Notes under the pieces: model-generated | What the model saw: only the letters and a program-made list of their open reading frames with translations | What the model was told of the DNA's origin: nothing | Database searches by the model: none | Part shown: piece after piece, positions 9,180 through 16,941 of the stretch | Layout of the letters: each line of letters opens with the position of its first letter | Position numbering within the stretch: the stretch's first letter is position 1 | Position numbers and translations under genes: made by a program | DNA from: Kribbella pratensis | Lineage (GTDB): Bacteria > Actinomycetota > Actinomycetes > Propionibacteriales > Kribbellaceae | Assembly (NCBI RefSeq): GCF_004366075.1 | Contig: NZ_SODU01000001.1 | Coordinates: 1,943,134 to 2,007,133 of the forward strand | DNA: 64,000 nucleotides | Direction: 5' to 3'

Positions 9180-9721
9180 TCAGGGCGACCGAGACTGTCG
9201 TACGCCGCTTCGACCGCAGCCTCACGGAGTTCGGCGACGGGCTCGTGGTCGATCATCACCGCGCAGTCGGACAGTCCGCCGAGCGCGACCATGCAGCGGA
9301 CCACGTCGGACAGCGACGGGCTGGTGCCGATCAGCAGTTCCGCGAGTGTGCCGCGCCACTCGATGAAGCGCTCGGCGAGCTTCAGTTCGTGCAGCACCGA
9401 GAGGTCGCGGATCGCGAGCTGGATCAGCGCGCGGTGCCGGTAGGCGAGGTCGAAGTACGAGCCGAGCAGTTCCCGCGGCGGGATCGGGGCGGCCGCCTGT
9501 TGCGCCGCGGCGTACGCCTCGAACTCGGCGATCATCGGCTCGACCAGGCTGTTCAGCAGGTCCTCGCGGGACGCGAAGTGGTAGTACAGCGCCGGCTTGG
9601 TGACGCCGAGGCGATCGGCGATGTCGCGCAGGCTGGTCTGCTGCATCCCGCGCTCGGCGAACAGCTCCAGCGCGGCCTGCTGGATCCGCGCCCGGGTGTC
9701 ACCGGTCCGTTGTCTCGGCAT
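9176..9721 (-). CDS. TetR-family transcriptional repressor
   Basis: A 181-residue protein with an N-terminal helix-turn-helix (TRARIQQAALELFAERG...TSLRDIADRLGVTKPALYYHF, about residues 9-50) typical of TetR/AcrR proteins, and a variable helical ligand-binding C-terminus. The gene is divergent from the flavin monooxygenase at 9820. The gap of 98 bases carries two copies of one operator-like sequence, so the natural reading is a local repressor controlling both genes, released by a substrate of the monooxygenase. Confidence 0.92.
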   Translation of the reverse strand: MPRQRTGDTRARIQQAALELFAERGMQQTSLRDIADRLGVTKPALYYHFASREDLLNSLVEPMIAEFEAYAAAQQAAAPIPPRELLGSYFDLAYRHRALIQLAIRDLSVLHELKLAERFIEWRGTLAELLIGTSPSLSDVVRCMVALGGLSDCAVMIDHEPVAELREAAVEAAYDSLGRPD

Positions 9722-9738
9722 ACCCGGAAGATTAGCTG

Positions 9739-9801
9739 ACCTTCCGGTAAGTAAGCCATTGACAACCCCGCTGTCGTTTACTTACCTTCCGATAAGTAAA
9801 C
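9739..9801 (+). promoter_or_regulatory. TetR operators and monooxygenase promoter
   Basis: Two direct copies of ACCTTCCgRTAAGTAA occur at 9739-9754 and 9784-9799. The second lies in a larger palindrome, GTTTACTTA (9776-9784) and TAAGTAAAC (9793-9801), with an 8-base centre. A -35 TTGACA (9759-9764) and a -10 TACCTT (9783-9788, 18-base spacer) fall between and inside the repeats, so a repressor bound there would block RNA polymerase. The first copy sits just upstream of the divergent tetR start and could give autoregulation. Confidence 0.7.
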
Positions 9802-9819
9802 AAACGTCAGGGAGGCGCC

Positions 9820-11058
9820 ATGAAGGTCCTGATCTCGGGTGCGAGCGTGGCCGGCCCGGTCCTCGCCCACTGGCTGCACCGCTACGGCTTCGAGCCGACG
9901 CTCGTCGAACGCACACCGGCCGGACGGCACGGCCTCGGCGGCCACGCGGTCGACCTGTTCGGCCCGGCCGCCGAGGTCGCCCGCCGGATGGGGCGGCTCG
10001 ACGCGATCGAGGCGTCCCGCACCCGGCTCGACACGATGACGATCGAGCGGTTCGGCCGGCGACCGGTGCACATCGACCTCACCCGCCTGTACGCCGGCAT
10101 CTCGAGCGATCACGTGGAGATCCTCCGCGGCGAGCTCACCAAGATCCTGTACGACGCGACCCGCGACACCGCCGAGTACCTGTTCGGCGACTCGATCGCA
10201 ACCCTGCACGACGACGGCGCCGGAGTCGACGTCACCTTCGACTCCGGCCGGGAGCGCCGCTTCGACCTGGTGATCGGCGCGGACGGCTTGCACTCGAACG
10301 TCCGGCGACTCGCCTTCGGCCCCGAGGAGTCGATGCGCCGGCCACTCGGCGGCTACCTCGCCGTGTACTCGATGCCGCCGGTGCTCGGTCTCGGCGACCG
10401 GATGCTGGGCCACCTCAGCGTCGACAAGCTGTGCGGCGCGTACGGCGTCTACCAGACCGGTCAGGAGCGCGCGACGTTCCTGTTCCGGAAGCGGGAGGAA
10501 CTGCGGTACGACTACCGGGACAAGGAGCAACAGAAGGCCTTACTGGTGAAGGAGTTCGGCGACTACGGCTGGAAGGTGCCCCAGCTCTTGGAGCACTTGG
10601 ACACGGCCGACGACTTCTACTTCGACTCGATCACGCAGATCACGCTCGACAGCTGGCAGCGCGGCCGCATCGCCCTTGTCGGTGACGCAGGGTTCTGCCC
10701 GGGCCCGGCCGTGGGCGGCGGCACCAGTCTCGCGATGGTGACGGCGTACATCCTCGCCGGTGAGCTGGCCGCGGCCCGCAGCGATCCGCCGTCCGGCCTG
10801 AAGAACTACGAGAAGGCCGTACGGCGACATGTCGAGCTCACCCGGGCGATCGGACCGACCACGATGCGCGGGATCATTCCCGGTGGACGTGCGGCTCTCG
10901 AACTGATGCCGTTCGCGGCTGCCGCCGTATCGAAGCTGCCGGTCCCGGTGCAGCGGCTCATCTGGTCGCGAAACGCCGCCGGCAAGGCACTGACGGCCGT
11001 ACCACTCCCCGACTACTCAGACCTCATTCAGTCCAAGGGCGGTCAGGCGGTCGCGTAG
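9820..11058 (+). CDS. FAD-dependent aromatic-type monooxygenase
   Basis: A 412-residue class A flavoprotein monooxygenase (para-hydroxybenzoate hydroxylase fold). The N-terminal dinucleotide-binding motif is degenerate (VLISGASVAGPVLAHWLHRYG, with GASVAG for GxGxxG). DLVIGADGLHSNVRR is the family DG motif and GDAGFCPGPAVGGG the second FAD motif (GD motif). Such enzymes hydroxylate or inactivate small aromatics, including antibiotics, using NAD(P)H. A good ribosome site (GGGAGG) precedes the ATG. The 3' end overlaps the convergent eboE gene by 42 bases. Regulation is probably by the divergent TetR protein. Confidence 0.9.
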   Translation: MKVLISGASVAGPVLAHWLHRYGFEPTLVERTPAGRHGLGGHAVDLFGPAAEVARRMGRLDAIEASRTRLDTMTIERFGRRPVHIDLTRLYAGISSDHVEILRGELTKILYDATRDTAEYLFGDSIATLHDDGAGVDVTFDSGRERRFDLVIGADGLHSNVRRLAFGPEESMRRPLGGYLAVYSMPPVLGLGDRMLGHLSVDKLCGAYGVYQTGQERATFLFRKREELRYDYRDKEQQKALLVKEFGDYGWKVPQLLEHLDTADDFYFDSITQITLDSWQRGRIALVGDAGFCPGPAVGGGTSLAMVTAYILAGELAAARSDPPSGLKNYEKAVRRHVELTRAIGPTTMRGIIPGGRAALELMPFAAAAVSKLPVPVQRLIWSRNAAGKALTAVPLPDYSDLIQSKGGQAVA

Positions 11059-12165
11059 CCAGGTCAGCTCCTTGGCGATCCGTTTCGCCAACGCCTGCTG
11101 GGTTCTGGCAGCACGCGGCCACACGTACACCTCTGATTCCAGGTGGTGCGTGAGTGGATGCCCACCACCGACCAGTCTGGTCAGACAGTCGTCCAGTACG
11201 CCGGTTGTCGCGCTCAACGGATCTGGTGGCGCAGCATGGGCCGCCAGGTGGGCGTGCATCCGCCAAGCGGCGTGACCGGACAGTTCGTAGGCCTGTGCCA
11301 CGTCGTCCACCCCAGGTCCGCCCCACTCACGCACCTGGCGCAGGTACTTCGGTGTGCCGAGCTGACTGAGTACGTACCGACCGGACGCGTCCCCCGGGTC
11401 CACGAGCGTCGGGGCCAGGGACAGCTGCGCCTTGACCACATCCACACCCGCTCGCCACAGCAGCTCGAACGACTCGGCCGGATCCTCGAACTGCACAGCG
11501 AGATGACAGGTGTCGAGCCCCAGTCCGATACGCGACGCACCGCCGTACGGGCTGGAGTAGCGGTCCAGCCACGCGGCGGCCTGGCCGATCATCTCGAGGA
11601 CGCAGCCCGGCTCGGTCTCGACGGCGATCCGGATCCTGCGGCCGGTCCTGACCTCGGTCCGGGCCAGGTGCTGTTCGACGCGATCGATCGACTCGCGCGC
11701 GGCACGGTTCCGCTCCTTCGACCACGGCACCCGCCAGCCGAGCGGCACGGTCGAGATCGATCCGTACGCGACGTCGGTGGGGAGTAGTTCGGCCAGCACG
11801 TCGATCAGGTCGAAGGTGTAGCGGAGTCGCTCCGGGTCGGTCCAGTCGGGGCAGTACAGCTTCGTACCGACGACCTTGTCGGCGAACTGTGCGTGCGGTG
11901 TGCCGTTCAGCGTCACGACCTCGAGCCGGTTGCGCTGCAACGCCCGGCGAAGCTTGCTGAGCGCGGCCGGCGAGTTCGCGAGACGATCGGCGAGCCGATG
12001 CGGAAACCACAGGCCGACCCCGAGGACGGGTACGCCGAGTGCCGAGCGGACCGCGCCCGCGCAGCTGTCGAGACCGGCGATCAGCTCCTCGAGCTCCGCG
12101 GCCGGATGCACCGTCGCGCAGTACCCCAGATGAACGGTAGACCCGTCCCGATGACAGAACCTCAT
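11017..12165 (-). CDS. eboE: EboE-like metabolite traffic protein (TIM barrel)
   Basis: A 382-residue protein in the sugar-phosphate isomerase/epimerase superfamily. The N-terminal VHLGYCATVHPAAE, the block VVTLNGTPHAQF, LYCPDWTDPERLRYT and YGSISTVPLGW match EboE as I recall it from eboABCDEF clusters, which in cyanobacteria and algae help move terpenoid or scytonemin precursors. Later metal-type residues appear in IAVETEPGC and LGLDTCHLA. The start has GAGGAG 5 bases upstream. No other ebo gene is in this window, so it is an orphan here and its role is unclear. Confidence 0.8.
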   Translation of the reverse strand: MRFCHRDGSTVHLGYCATVHPAAELEELIAGLDSCAGAVRSALGVPVLGVGLWFPHRLADRLANSPAALSKLRRALQRNRLEVVTLNGTPHAQFADKVVGTKLYCPDWTDPERLRYTFDLIDVLAELLPTDVAYGSISTVPLGWRVPWSKERNRAARESIDRVEQHLARTEVRTGRRIRIAVETEPGCVLEMIGQAAAWLDRYSSPYGGASRIGLGLDTCHLAVQFEDPAESFELLWRAGVDVVKAQLSLAPTLVDPGDASGRYVLSQLGTPKYLRQVREWGGPGVDDVAQAYELSGHAAWRMHAHLAAHAAPPDPLSATTGVLDDCLTRLVGGGHPLTHHLESEVYVWPRAARTQQALAKRIAKELTWLRDRLTALGLNEV

Positions 12166-12273
12166 CCGCGCTCCTCACCCCGTTAGGTCGCGGAAGGTGA
12201 GTGCGGGCGGACTCTCCGTGACCTATTTGCACTGTAGAAGTCTTGCGGGCTGGGCGGAAGGGCTGATTTTCGG

Positions 12274-13563
12274 TTAGAGCCGTTCGGCGTCGGCGACCAG
12301 TTCGCGGGAGCGGTCCGCGACTGCCATTGCGGCGAGTGCGGTGGTGAGCGGGACAGCCGCGATGATCCCGAGGCTGCCGACGAGACCGCGGACCACCTCC
12401 ATCGCGACCGACTCGGTCGAGAGCACGGACAGCGTGGGCAGGTCCTGGATCGCGAACACGATCAGCACCGGCATCGCGGCACCGGCGTACGCGAGAACCA
12501 GCGTGTTGACCACGGAAGCGACGTGGGTCCGGCCGATCCGCAGGCCCGCGGACATCAGCTCACGGCGGCTCGCCGCGGGGTTGGCGGCGGACAACTCCCA
12601 CACGGCGGCCGCCTGCGTGACCGTGACGTCGTCGAGGACCCCCAACGCTCCGATCACCATCCCTGCCACCAGCAGACCGGTCAGATCGAGGTTGGGCGCG
12701 AACGACTTGGCCGTGGACGCACCCTCGGCCGCCAGCCCGCTCAATTGCGAGAACTTGGCGAAGAACCAGCCGAGCAGCACGGTCAGCCCGAGCGCGGCGA
12801 TCGTCCCGGCCAGCGCGATCGACGACTCCGCATTGACCCCGTGCGTGAGGAACACCGCGATCGTCATGATCACGGCCCCGCCGACGACGGCGACCACCAG
12901 CGGATTCGAGCCCTTCAGGATCGCCGGCAGGATGAACTGGGTGAGCATCACGGCGGTCACCCCCAGCGCGATCAGGGCGGCGAACCCCCGCCACCGGGAC
13001 AGCGCGACCACGGCGATCGCGAAGATCACCGCGAGGATCAGCAGCGGTTTCGACCGGTCGTGGTCGACGTACTGGTAGCGCTGGTCGAGCGGCGCGCCCT
13101 CCTGGATGCCGAGCATCACCGACTGACCGGCCTTGATCGCGAACGGGGTCTGGCCGGCGCTCGGCACCTCGACCGGCACCGCCTTCCCCTTGTCCGGACC
13201 GTTGCTCAACTTGACCGTGGCCAGCTCGCACTTGTCCTTCGGGTCCGGGCAGGCCTTGATCGCGGTGACCTCGCCGCGGGCGGTGCTGGTCTGGTACGAG
13301 TCGACCTTCACTCCCCCGCCCGGCCAGAGCGCGATCATCAGCACCACGGCCGCGGTGATCAGCGGGATGAGGACCGCGGCGACGACGATCCGGACGCGGC
13401 GAGCGACGACCGCGTCGGAGTTCACCACCGAGGTGTCGACCACGTGGTCGCCGTGACCGTGTCCGTGACCGTGGCCGTGGCCGTGTCCTTGCGGAATAGC
13501 GAGTGTCCGTCGGCGGTTGCCCTTGTGGTCGGCACGTCGTCGCCCGACGTTGCGGCTGGCCAT
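12274..13563 (-). CDS. YibE/F-family membrane protein, His-rich N-terminus
   Basis: A 429-residue multi-pass membrane protein. One TM helix (about 50-72) is followed by an extracytoplasmic domain of about 90 residues (with KACPDPKDKCELATVKL) and then seven or so hydrophobic helices typical of YibE/F. Before TM1 lies the run HGHGHGHGHGHGDH, a likely zinc-binding tail. The gene is divergent from znuA across a Zur-type box, so I infer a role in zinc movement or zinc-stress response; the family's biochemical role is not known to me. AGGGAG precedes the ATG by about 8 bases. Confidence 0.87.
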   Translation of the reverse strand: MASRNVGRRRADHKGNRRRTLAIPQGHGHGHGHGHGHGDHVVDTSVVNSDAVVARRVRIVVAAVLIPLITAAVVLMIALWPGGGVKVDSYQTSTARGEVTAIKACPDPKDKCELATVKLSNGPDKGKAVPVEVPSAGQTPFAIKAGQSVMLGIQEGAPLDQRYQYVDHDRSKPLLILAVIFAIAVVALSRWRGFAALIALGVTAVMLTQFILPAILKGSNPLVVAVVGGAVIMTIAVFLTHGVNAESSIALAGTIAALGLTVLLGWFFAKFSQLSGLAAEGASTAKSFAPNLDLTGLLVAGMVIGALGVLDDVTVTQAAAVWELSAANPAASRRELMSAGLRIGRTHVASVVNTLVLAYAGAAMPVLIVFAIQDLPTLSVLSTESVAMEVVRGLVGSLGIIAAVPLTTALAAMAVADRSRELVADAERL

Positions 13564-13578
13564 CGTGAACTCCCTGTT

Positions 13579-13616
13579 TTGACAATCAGTTCCAATTAAA
13601 TGAAAATGATTGTCAT
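13579..13616 (+). promoter_or_regulatory. Zur-type box and leaderless znuA promoter
   Basis: ATGAAAATGATTGTCAT at 13600-13616 is a 17-bp palindrome with one mismatched pair and closely resembles actinobacterial Zur boxes. A -35 TTGACA at 13579-13584 and a -10 GAAAAT at 13602-13607 are 17 bases apart and place the transcription start near 13614-13615, at the znuA ATG. The box covers the -10 and the start codon. The 9-mers TGACAATCA (13580-13588) and TGATTGTCA (13607-13615) are also exact inverted repeats, so a second dimer site or looping is possible. It probably serves both znuA and the divergent YibE/F gene. Confidence 0.75.
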
Positions 13617-14568
13617 GAAATCTGGTCTTCGAGCTGTCCTCGCCGGCGCCACCGCCCTGGCCGCCCTCACCCTGGCCGGGTGCGGCGACTCCGCCGACGA
13701 CACTGGCAACGGCACCGGTGGCGGCAAGCTCGACGTCGTGGCTTCGTTCTACCCGCTCGAGTTCATCGCCCGCACAGTGGGGGGCGATGCGGTGAACGTG
13801 ACCACGCTGACAGCGCCCGGTGTCGAGCCTCACGACCTCGAGCTGACCCCCAAGCAGGTCGGCGAGATCGCGGAGGCGAAGCTGGTCGTCTTCGAGAAGG
13901 AGCTGCAGCCGGCCGTCGACGAGGCCGTCGAGCAGAACGCGAAGGACGCCGGATTCGACATCACCCCGGCCGCCCAGCTGGAGGCGACCGGCGCGGACTT
14001 CGAGGAGCACGAGGAAGGTGCAGAGAAGGCCGCCCACAAGGACAGTGCCCTCGACCCGCACTTCTGGCTCGACCCGGTGCGGTACGCCGCGGTCGTCAAG
14101 GCGGTCGAGGACAAGCTCGTGAGCGTCGACGGCGCCAACGCCGCCGGGTACCACGAGCGGGCGAAGGCGCTGCTCGAGCAGATCGGCAAGCTCGACACGG
14201 CGTACAAGACGGGTCTGGCGACGTGCAAGCTGAAGACGTTCGTGACCAGCCACGAGGCGTTCGCGTACCTCGCGAAGCGGTACGGTCTGACGATGGTCGG
14301 GATCGCCGGGTTCACGCCCGACGCGGAGCCGGCACCGGCCCGGATCAAGGAGGTCCAGGACATCGTGAAGGCCCAGCACGTGACGACCATCTTCTACGAG
14401 GAGCTGGTCAGTCCGAAGGTGGCCGAGACGATCGCGAAGGACGTCGGCGTCAAGACCGCCGTACTGAGCCCGATCGAGGGCCTGTCGGACACGAACTCCA
14501 AGGAAACGTACCTGACCTTGATGCAGGAGAACCTACAAGAACTGCAGAAGGCGAACGGCTGCTCGTGA
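13615..14568 (+). CDS. znuA: Zinc ABC transporter substrate-binding lipoprotein ZnuA
   Basis: A 317-residue cluster A-I metal-binding lipoprotein with signal peptide and lipobox LAGC near residue 22. Metal ligands are visible: His in VEPHDLE, His in DPHFWLDP, His in SHEAFAYLA and an acidic residue in FYEELVSPK. An acidic/His loop (FEEHEEGAEKAAHKD) fits the flexible metal-capture loop. Three in-frame ATGs (13600, 13606, 13615) all lie in or beside the Zur box. I chose 13615, which gives a normal signal peptide and fits a leaderless mRNA. It captures Zn outside the membrane for ZnuBC. Confidence 0.94.
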   Translation: MKSGLRAVLAGATALAALTLAGCGDSADDTGNGTGGGKLDVVASFYPLEFIARTVGGDAVNVTTLTAPGVEPHDLELTPKQVGEIAEAKLVVFEKELQPAVDEAVEQNAKDAGFDITPAAQLEATGADFEEHEEGAEKAAHKDSALDPHFWLDPVRYAAVVKAVEDKLVSVDGANAAGYHERAKALLEQIGKLDTAYKTGLATCKLKTFVTSHEAFAYLAKRYGLTMVGIAGFTPDAEPAPARIKEVQDIVKAQHVTTIFYEELVSPKVAETIAKDVGVKTAVLSPIEGLSDTNSKETYLTLMQENLQELQKANGCS

Positions 14569-15323
14569 CATCCGAGAACGACTCCGCCAGGGCCGTCCAG
14601 GTCGACGATCTGTCCGTCGATCTGGGCGGCCGTCTGGTGCTTCGGGGTATCGACCTGCGGATCCGCCAGGGCGAGGTGGTCGCCGTGCTCGGCACCAACG
14701 GCTCCGGTAAGTCCACGCTGATCAAGACCGTCGTCGGGCTGCTCCCGGCGGCGCGTGGCGAGGTCCGGTTGTTCGGGACGCCGGTCCCGCGGTTCCGCGA
14801 GTGGCGGCGGGTCGGGTACGTGCCGCAGCGCATCACCGCGGCCGGCGGCGTACCGGCGACCGTGTACGAGGTGGTGTCGTCCGGTCTGCTCTCGAAGCGG
14901 CGGATGTTCGCCCCGCTCGGTGCCGCCGGCAAGCAGGCGATCGAGGACGCGCTCGAGGTCGTCGACATGGCCGACCGGCGGAAGGATGCGGTCGCCGAGC
15001 TGTCCGGCGGGCAGCAGCAGCGGGTGCTGATCGCGCGGGCCCTGGTGTCCGACCCGGAGCTGCTGATCCTCGACGAGCCGACGGCCGGCGTGGACCTGGC
15101 CAGCCAGCAGATCTTCGCCGACGCGGTCCGGGAGCGGGTCACCCGCGGCACGACCGTGGTGATGGTGAGCCACGACCTCGGCCCGATGGACGCCCTGATC
15201 GACCGCTCGGTCGTGATGCGCCGCGGCCGCGTCGTGTACGACGGCCCGCCGCACGCCTCCCAGACCCACGCCCACGTCCACCATTCCCACACCGACGACG
15301 ACCCCGGTTGGCTGACCTCATGA
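14565..15323 (+). CDS. znuC: Zinc ABC transporter ATP-binding protein ZnuC
   Basis: A 252-residue ABC ATPase: Walker A GTNGSGKS, signature LSGGQQQR, Walker B LLILDEP and the switch His in MVSHDL. The C-terminal tail is His-rich (THAHVHHSHTDDD), as in several Zn/Mn transport ATPases. The GTG start overlaps the znuA stop as GTGA, so translation is coupled. It energises uptake through ZnuB. Its own stop is the start of the repeat-borne micro-ORF that separates it from znuB. Confidence 0.94.
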   Translation: MTSENDSARAVQVDDLSVDLGGRLVLRGIDLRIRQGEVVAVLGTNGSGKSTLIKTVVGLLPAARGEVRLFGTPVPRFREWRRVGYVPQRITAAGGVPATVYEVVSSGLLSKRRMFAPLGAAGKQAIEDALEVVDMADRRKDAVAELSGGQQQRVLIARALVSDPELLILDEPTAGVDLASQQIFADAVRERVTRGTTVVMVSHDLGPMDALIDRSVVMRRGRVVYDGPPHASQTHAHVHHSHTDDDPGWLTS

Positions 15324-15442
15324 CTCTGCTGATGCCACGCCTCCGGCGCGGCGGGTCATGGGGCTGTAACTCCCGGCCTTCCCTCGTCGCTTCGGTCGCT
15401 TCGCTCCCTGCGCTCCTCAGTCCAGGCCGGGAGGCCCCATGA
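15320..15442 (+). repeat. GC-rich palindromic insert with bridging 40-codon ORF
   Basis: A 119-base insert lies between an ATGA at the znuC stop and an ATGA at the znuB start. It can fold through ATGGGGC/GCCCCAT and CTCCCGGCCT/AGGCCGGGAG, and contains the 12-mer TCGCTTCGCTCC (15396-15407), also present inverted at 63486-63497. An open frame starts inside the first ATGA and stops inside the second, giving a 40-residue Arg/Ser-rich peptide (MTLLMPRLRRGGSWG...) that resembles no family I know. It may only keep ribosomes moving from znuC to znuB. Confidence 0.65.
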
Positions 15443-16443
15443 CCATGTTCCAGCTCGAGTTCATGCAGCGGGCCCTGATCGCCGGGCTGCTCACAGGGCT
15501 GTCGGCGCCCGCTATCGGGACGTACCTGGTGCAGCGGCGGCTGTCGCTGATGGGTGACGGCATCGGCCACATCGCGATCACCGGTGTGGCGCTCGGTCTG
15601 CTCACCGGTAGCGCACCTGTGCTGACCGCCATCATCGTCTCGATCGCCGGCGCGACCGCCATCGAGCTGGTCCGCGCCCGCGGCAAGGCCACTGGCGACG
15701 TAGCGCTCGCCCTCCTGTTCTACGGCGGTATCGCGGGCGGCGTGCTGCTCATCGGCCTCGCAGGTCAGGGCGCAGCCACGCTGAACACGTACCTGTTCGG
15801 TTCACTCACCACGGTCTCCCAGAGCGACCTGTACGTCGTCGTCGGCCTCGCAGTCGCCGTACTGGTCGTAGCGATCGGTCTGGGCCCACAGCTGTTCGCG
15901 GTGTGCCAGGACGAGGAGTTCGCCCGTACGACGGGACTCCGGGTCCAGCTGCTCAACCTGGTGATCGCTGTGATGGCTGCGGTCACTGTGACGGTCGCAA
16001 TGCGCACTGTGGGACTGCTTCTGGTCAGTGCGCTCATGGTCGTTCCAGTGGCCACAGCGCAGCAGGTCACTCGGTCGTTCCGCAGTACGTTCATCACCGC
16101 GTGTGTCATCGGTGTGCTGGCGTGTCTGGCCGGCATCGTCACGTCGTACAACGCGAACGTGGCACCGGGTGCGACCATCGTCGTACTGGCTCTGGCCGGG
16201 TTCGTGGTGGCTGCGACAGTCGGGACGCTGTTGCGTCGGCGGGCCGGTCGGGCACGTCCGCTGGCGGATGAGGAGCCGGAGGTCGGCGTACCGGCACCGG
16301 AGCCACATGTGGTGAGTGCCGGGCACCCGCACGCGCACAACCCGGCCTGTGGCCACAAGAAGGTCGAGCACGGGGACCACGTCGACTACGTACACGACGG
16401 TCACCTGCACGCGGCGCACGGGGATCACTGGGACGAGCACTGA
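15439..16443 (+). CDS. znuB: Zinc ABC transporter permease ZnuB
   Basis: A 334-residue ABC-3 family permease with about eight or nine hydrophobic segments. It opens with MQRALIAGLLTGLSAPAIGTYLV, typical of ZnuB/MntB, and has GDGIGHIAITGVALG and RTVGLLLVSALMVVPVATA in the usual places. The cytoplasmic C-terminus carries at least ten histidines (for example GHPHAHNPACGH and DGHLHAAHGDH), a likely zinc buffer or sensor. GGGAGG lies just upstream of the ATG. It forms the membrane channel with ZnuC. Confidence 0.94.
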   Translation: MTMFQLEFMQRALIAGLLTGLSAPAIGTYLVQRRLSLMGDGIGHIAITGVALGLLTGSAPVLTAIIVSIAGATAIELVRARGKATGDVALALLFYGGIAGGVLLIGLAGQGAATLNTYLFGSLTTVSQSDLYVVVGLAVAVLVVAIGLGPQLFAVCQDEEFARTTGLRVQLLNLVIAVMAAVTVTVAMRTVGLLLVSALMVVPVATAQQVTRSFRSTFITACVIGVLACLAGIVTSYNANVAPGATIVVLALAGFVVAATVGTLLRRRAGRARPLADEEPEVGVPAPEPHVVSAGHPHAHNPACGHKKVEHGDHVDYVHDGHLHAAHGDHWDEH

Positions 16444-16480
16444 GTTGCTGGGTTCTGAGAGACTGGAGGGCGGTAGAGAG

Positions 16481-16891
16481 ATGTCAGGAGGAACGGTGGC
16501 TATCGGAACACGCTCGACCCGTCAACGCGCGGCGGTCGCGCTCGCGCTCGACAAGATCGACGACTTCCGGACCGCCCAGGAGATCCACCAGGAGCTCCGG
16601 TCCGCCGGTGAGGCCGTCGGCCTGACCACTGTCTACCGCACCCTGCAGGCGCTCGCGGACTCCCGCGAGGTCGACGTACTGCGCACCGCCGACGGCGAAA
16701 CGGCGTACCGGCGCTGCTCGAAGGGTCACCACCACCACCTGGTCTGCCGCAACTGCGGCCGGACCGTCGAGGTCGAGGGCCCCGCCGTCGAGCGCTGGGC
16801 CGACAAGGTCGCGGCCGAGCACGGCTACGCCGACATCAGCCACACCCTGGAAATCTTCGGCACCTGCGCCGAATGCCAGAAGGTCGAGTGA
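16481..16891 (+). CDS. zur: Fur-family zinc uptake regulator Zur
   Basis: A Fur-family repressor of about 136 residues. The winged helix is in TAQEIHQELRSAGEAVGLTTVYRTLQAL, a HHHHLVCRNCG block carries the regulatory and structural metal ligands, and CAEC near the C-terminus completes the CxxC pair. Its place after znuACB identifies it as Zur. The start is uncertain: ATG 16481 has only a distant GGAGGG, while GTG at 16496 has AGGAGG 4 bases away and would remove five residues. It probably represses znuACB and the YibE/F gene when zinc is sufficient. Confidence 0.92.
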   Translation: MSGGTVAIGTRSTRQRAAVALALDKIDDFRTAQEIHQELRSAGEAVGLTTVYRTLQALADSREVDVLRTADGETAYRRCSKGHHHHLVCRNCGRTVEVEGPAVERWADKVAAEHGYADISHTLEIFGTCAECQKVE

Positions 16892-16903
16892 CGTAGGTCA
16901 CCT

Positions 16904-16934
16904 TTGCCTTTGAGCGCGCTCCAAGGCATACGGT
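16904..16934 (+). promoter_or_regulatory. MerR-type promoter with 19-bp spacer
   Basis: A -35 TTGCCT (16904-16909) and a -10 TACGGT (16929-16934) are separated by exactly 19 bases. The spacer region holds a palindrome from 16905 to 16928 whose core GAGCGCGCTC is perfect and whose outer arms are TGCCTT and AAGGCA. Over-long spacers with a central dyad are the hallmark of promoters twisted by MerR-family activators. The expected transcription start coincides with the ATG of the merR gene, so the mRNA is probably leaderless and the regulator self-controlled. Confidence 0.75.
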
Positions 16935-16941
16935 CGGAGAC

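Noticed and set aside
12274..14379. 701-codon minus-strand frame that would extend YibE/F through znuA
   Set aside because: The upstream half is antisense to znuA and crosses the Zur box. The YibE/F protein has its own ATG and ribosome site at 13563.
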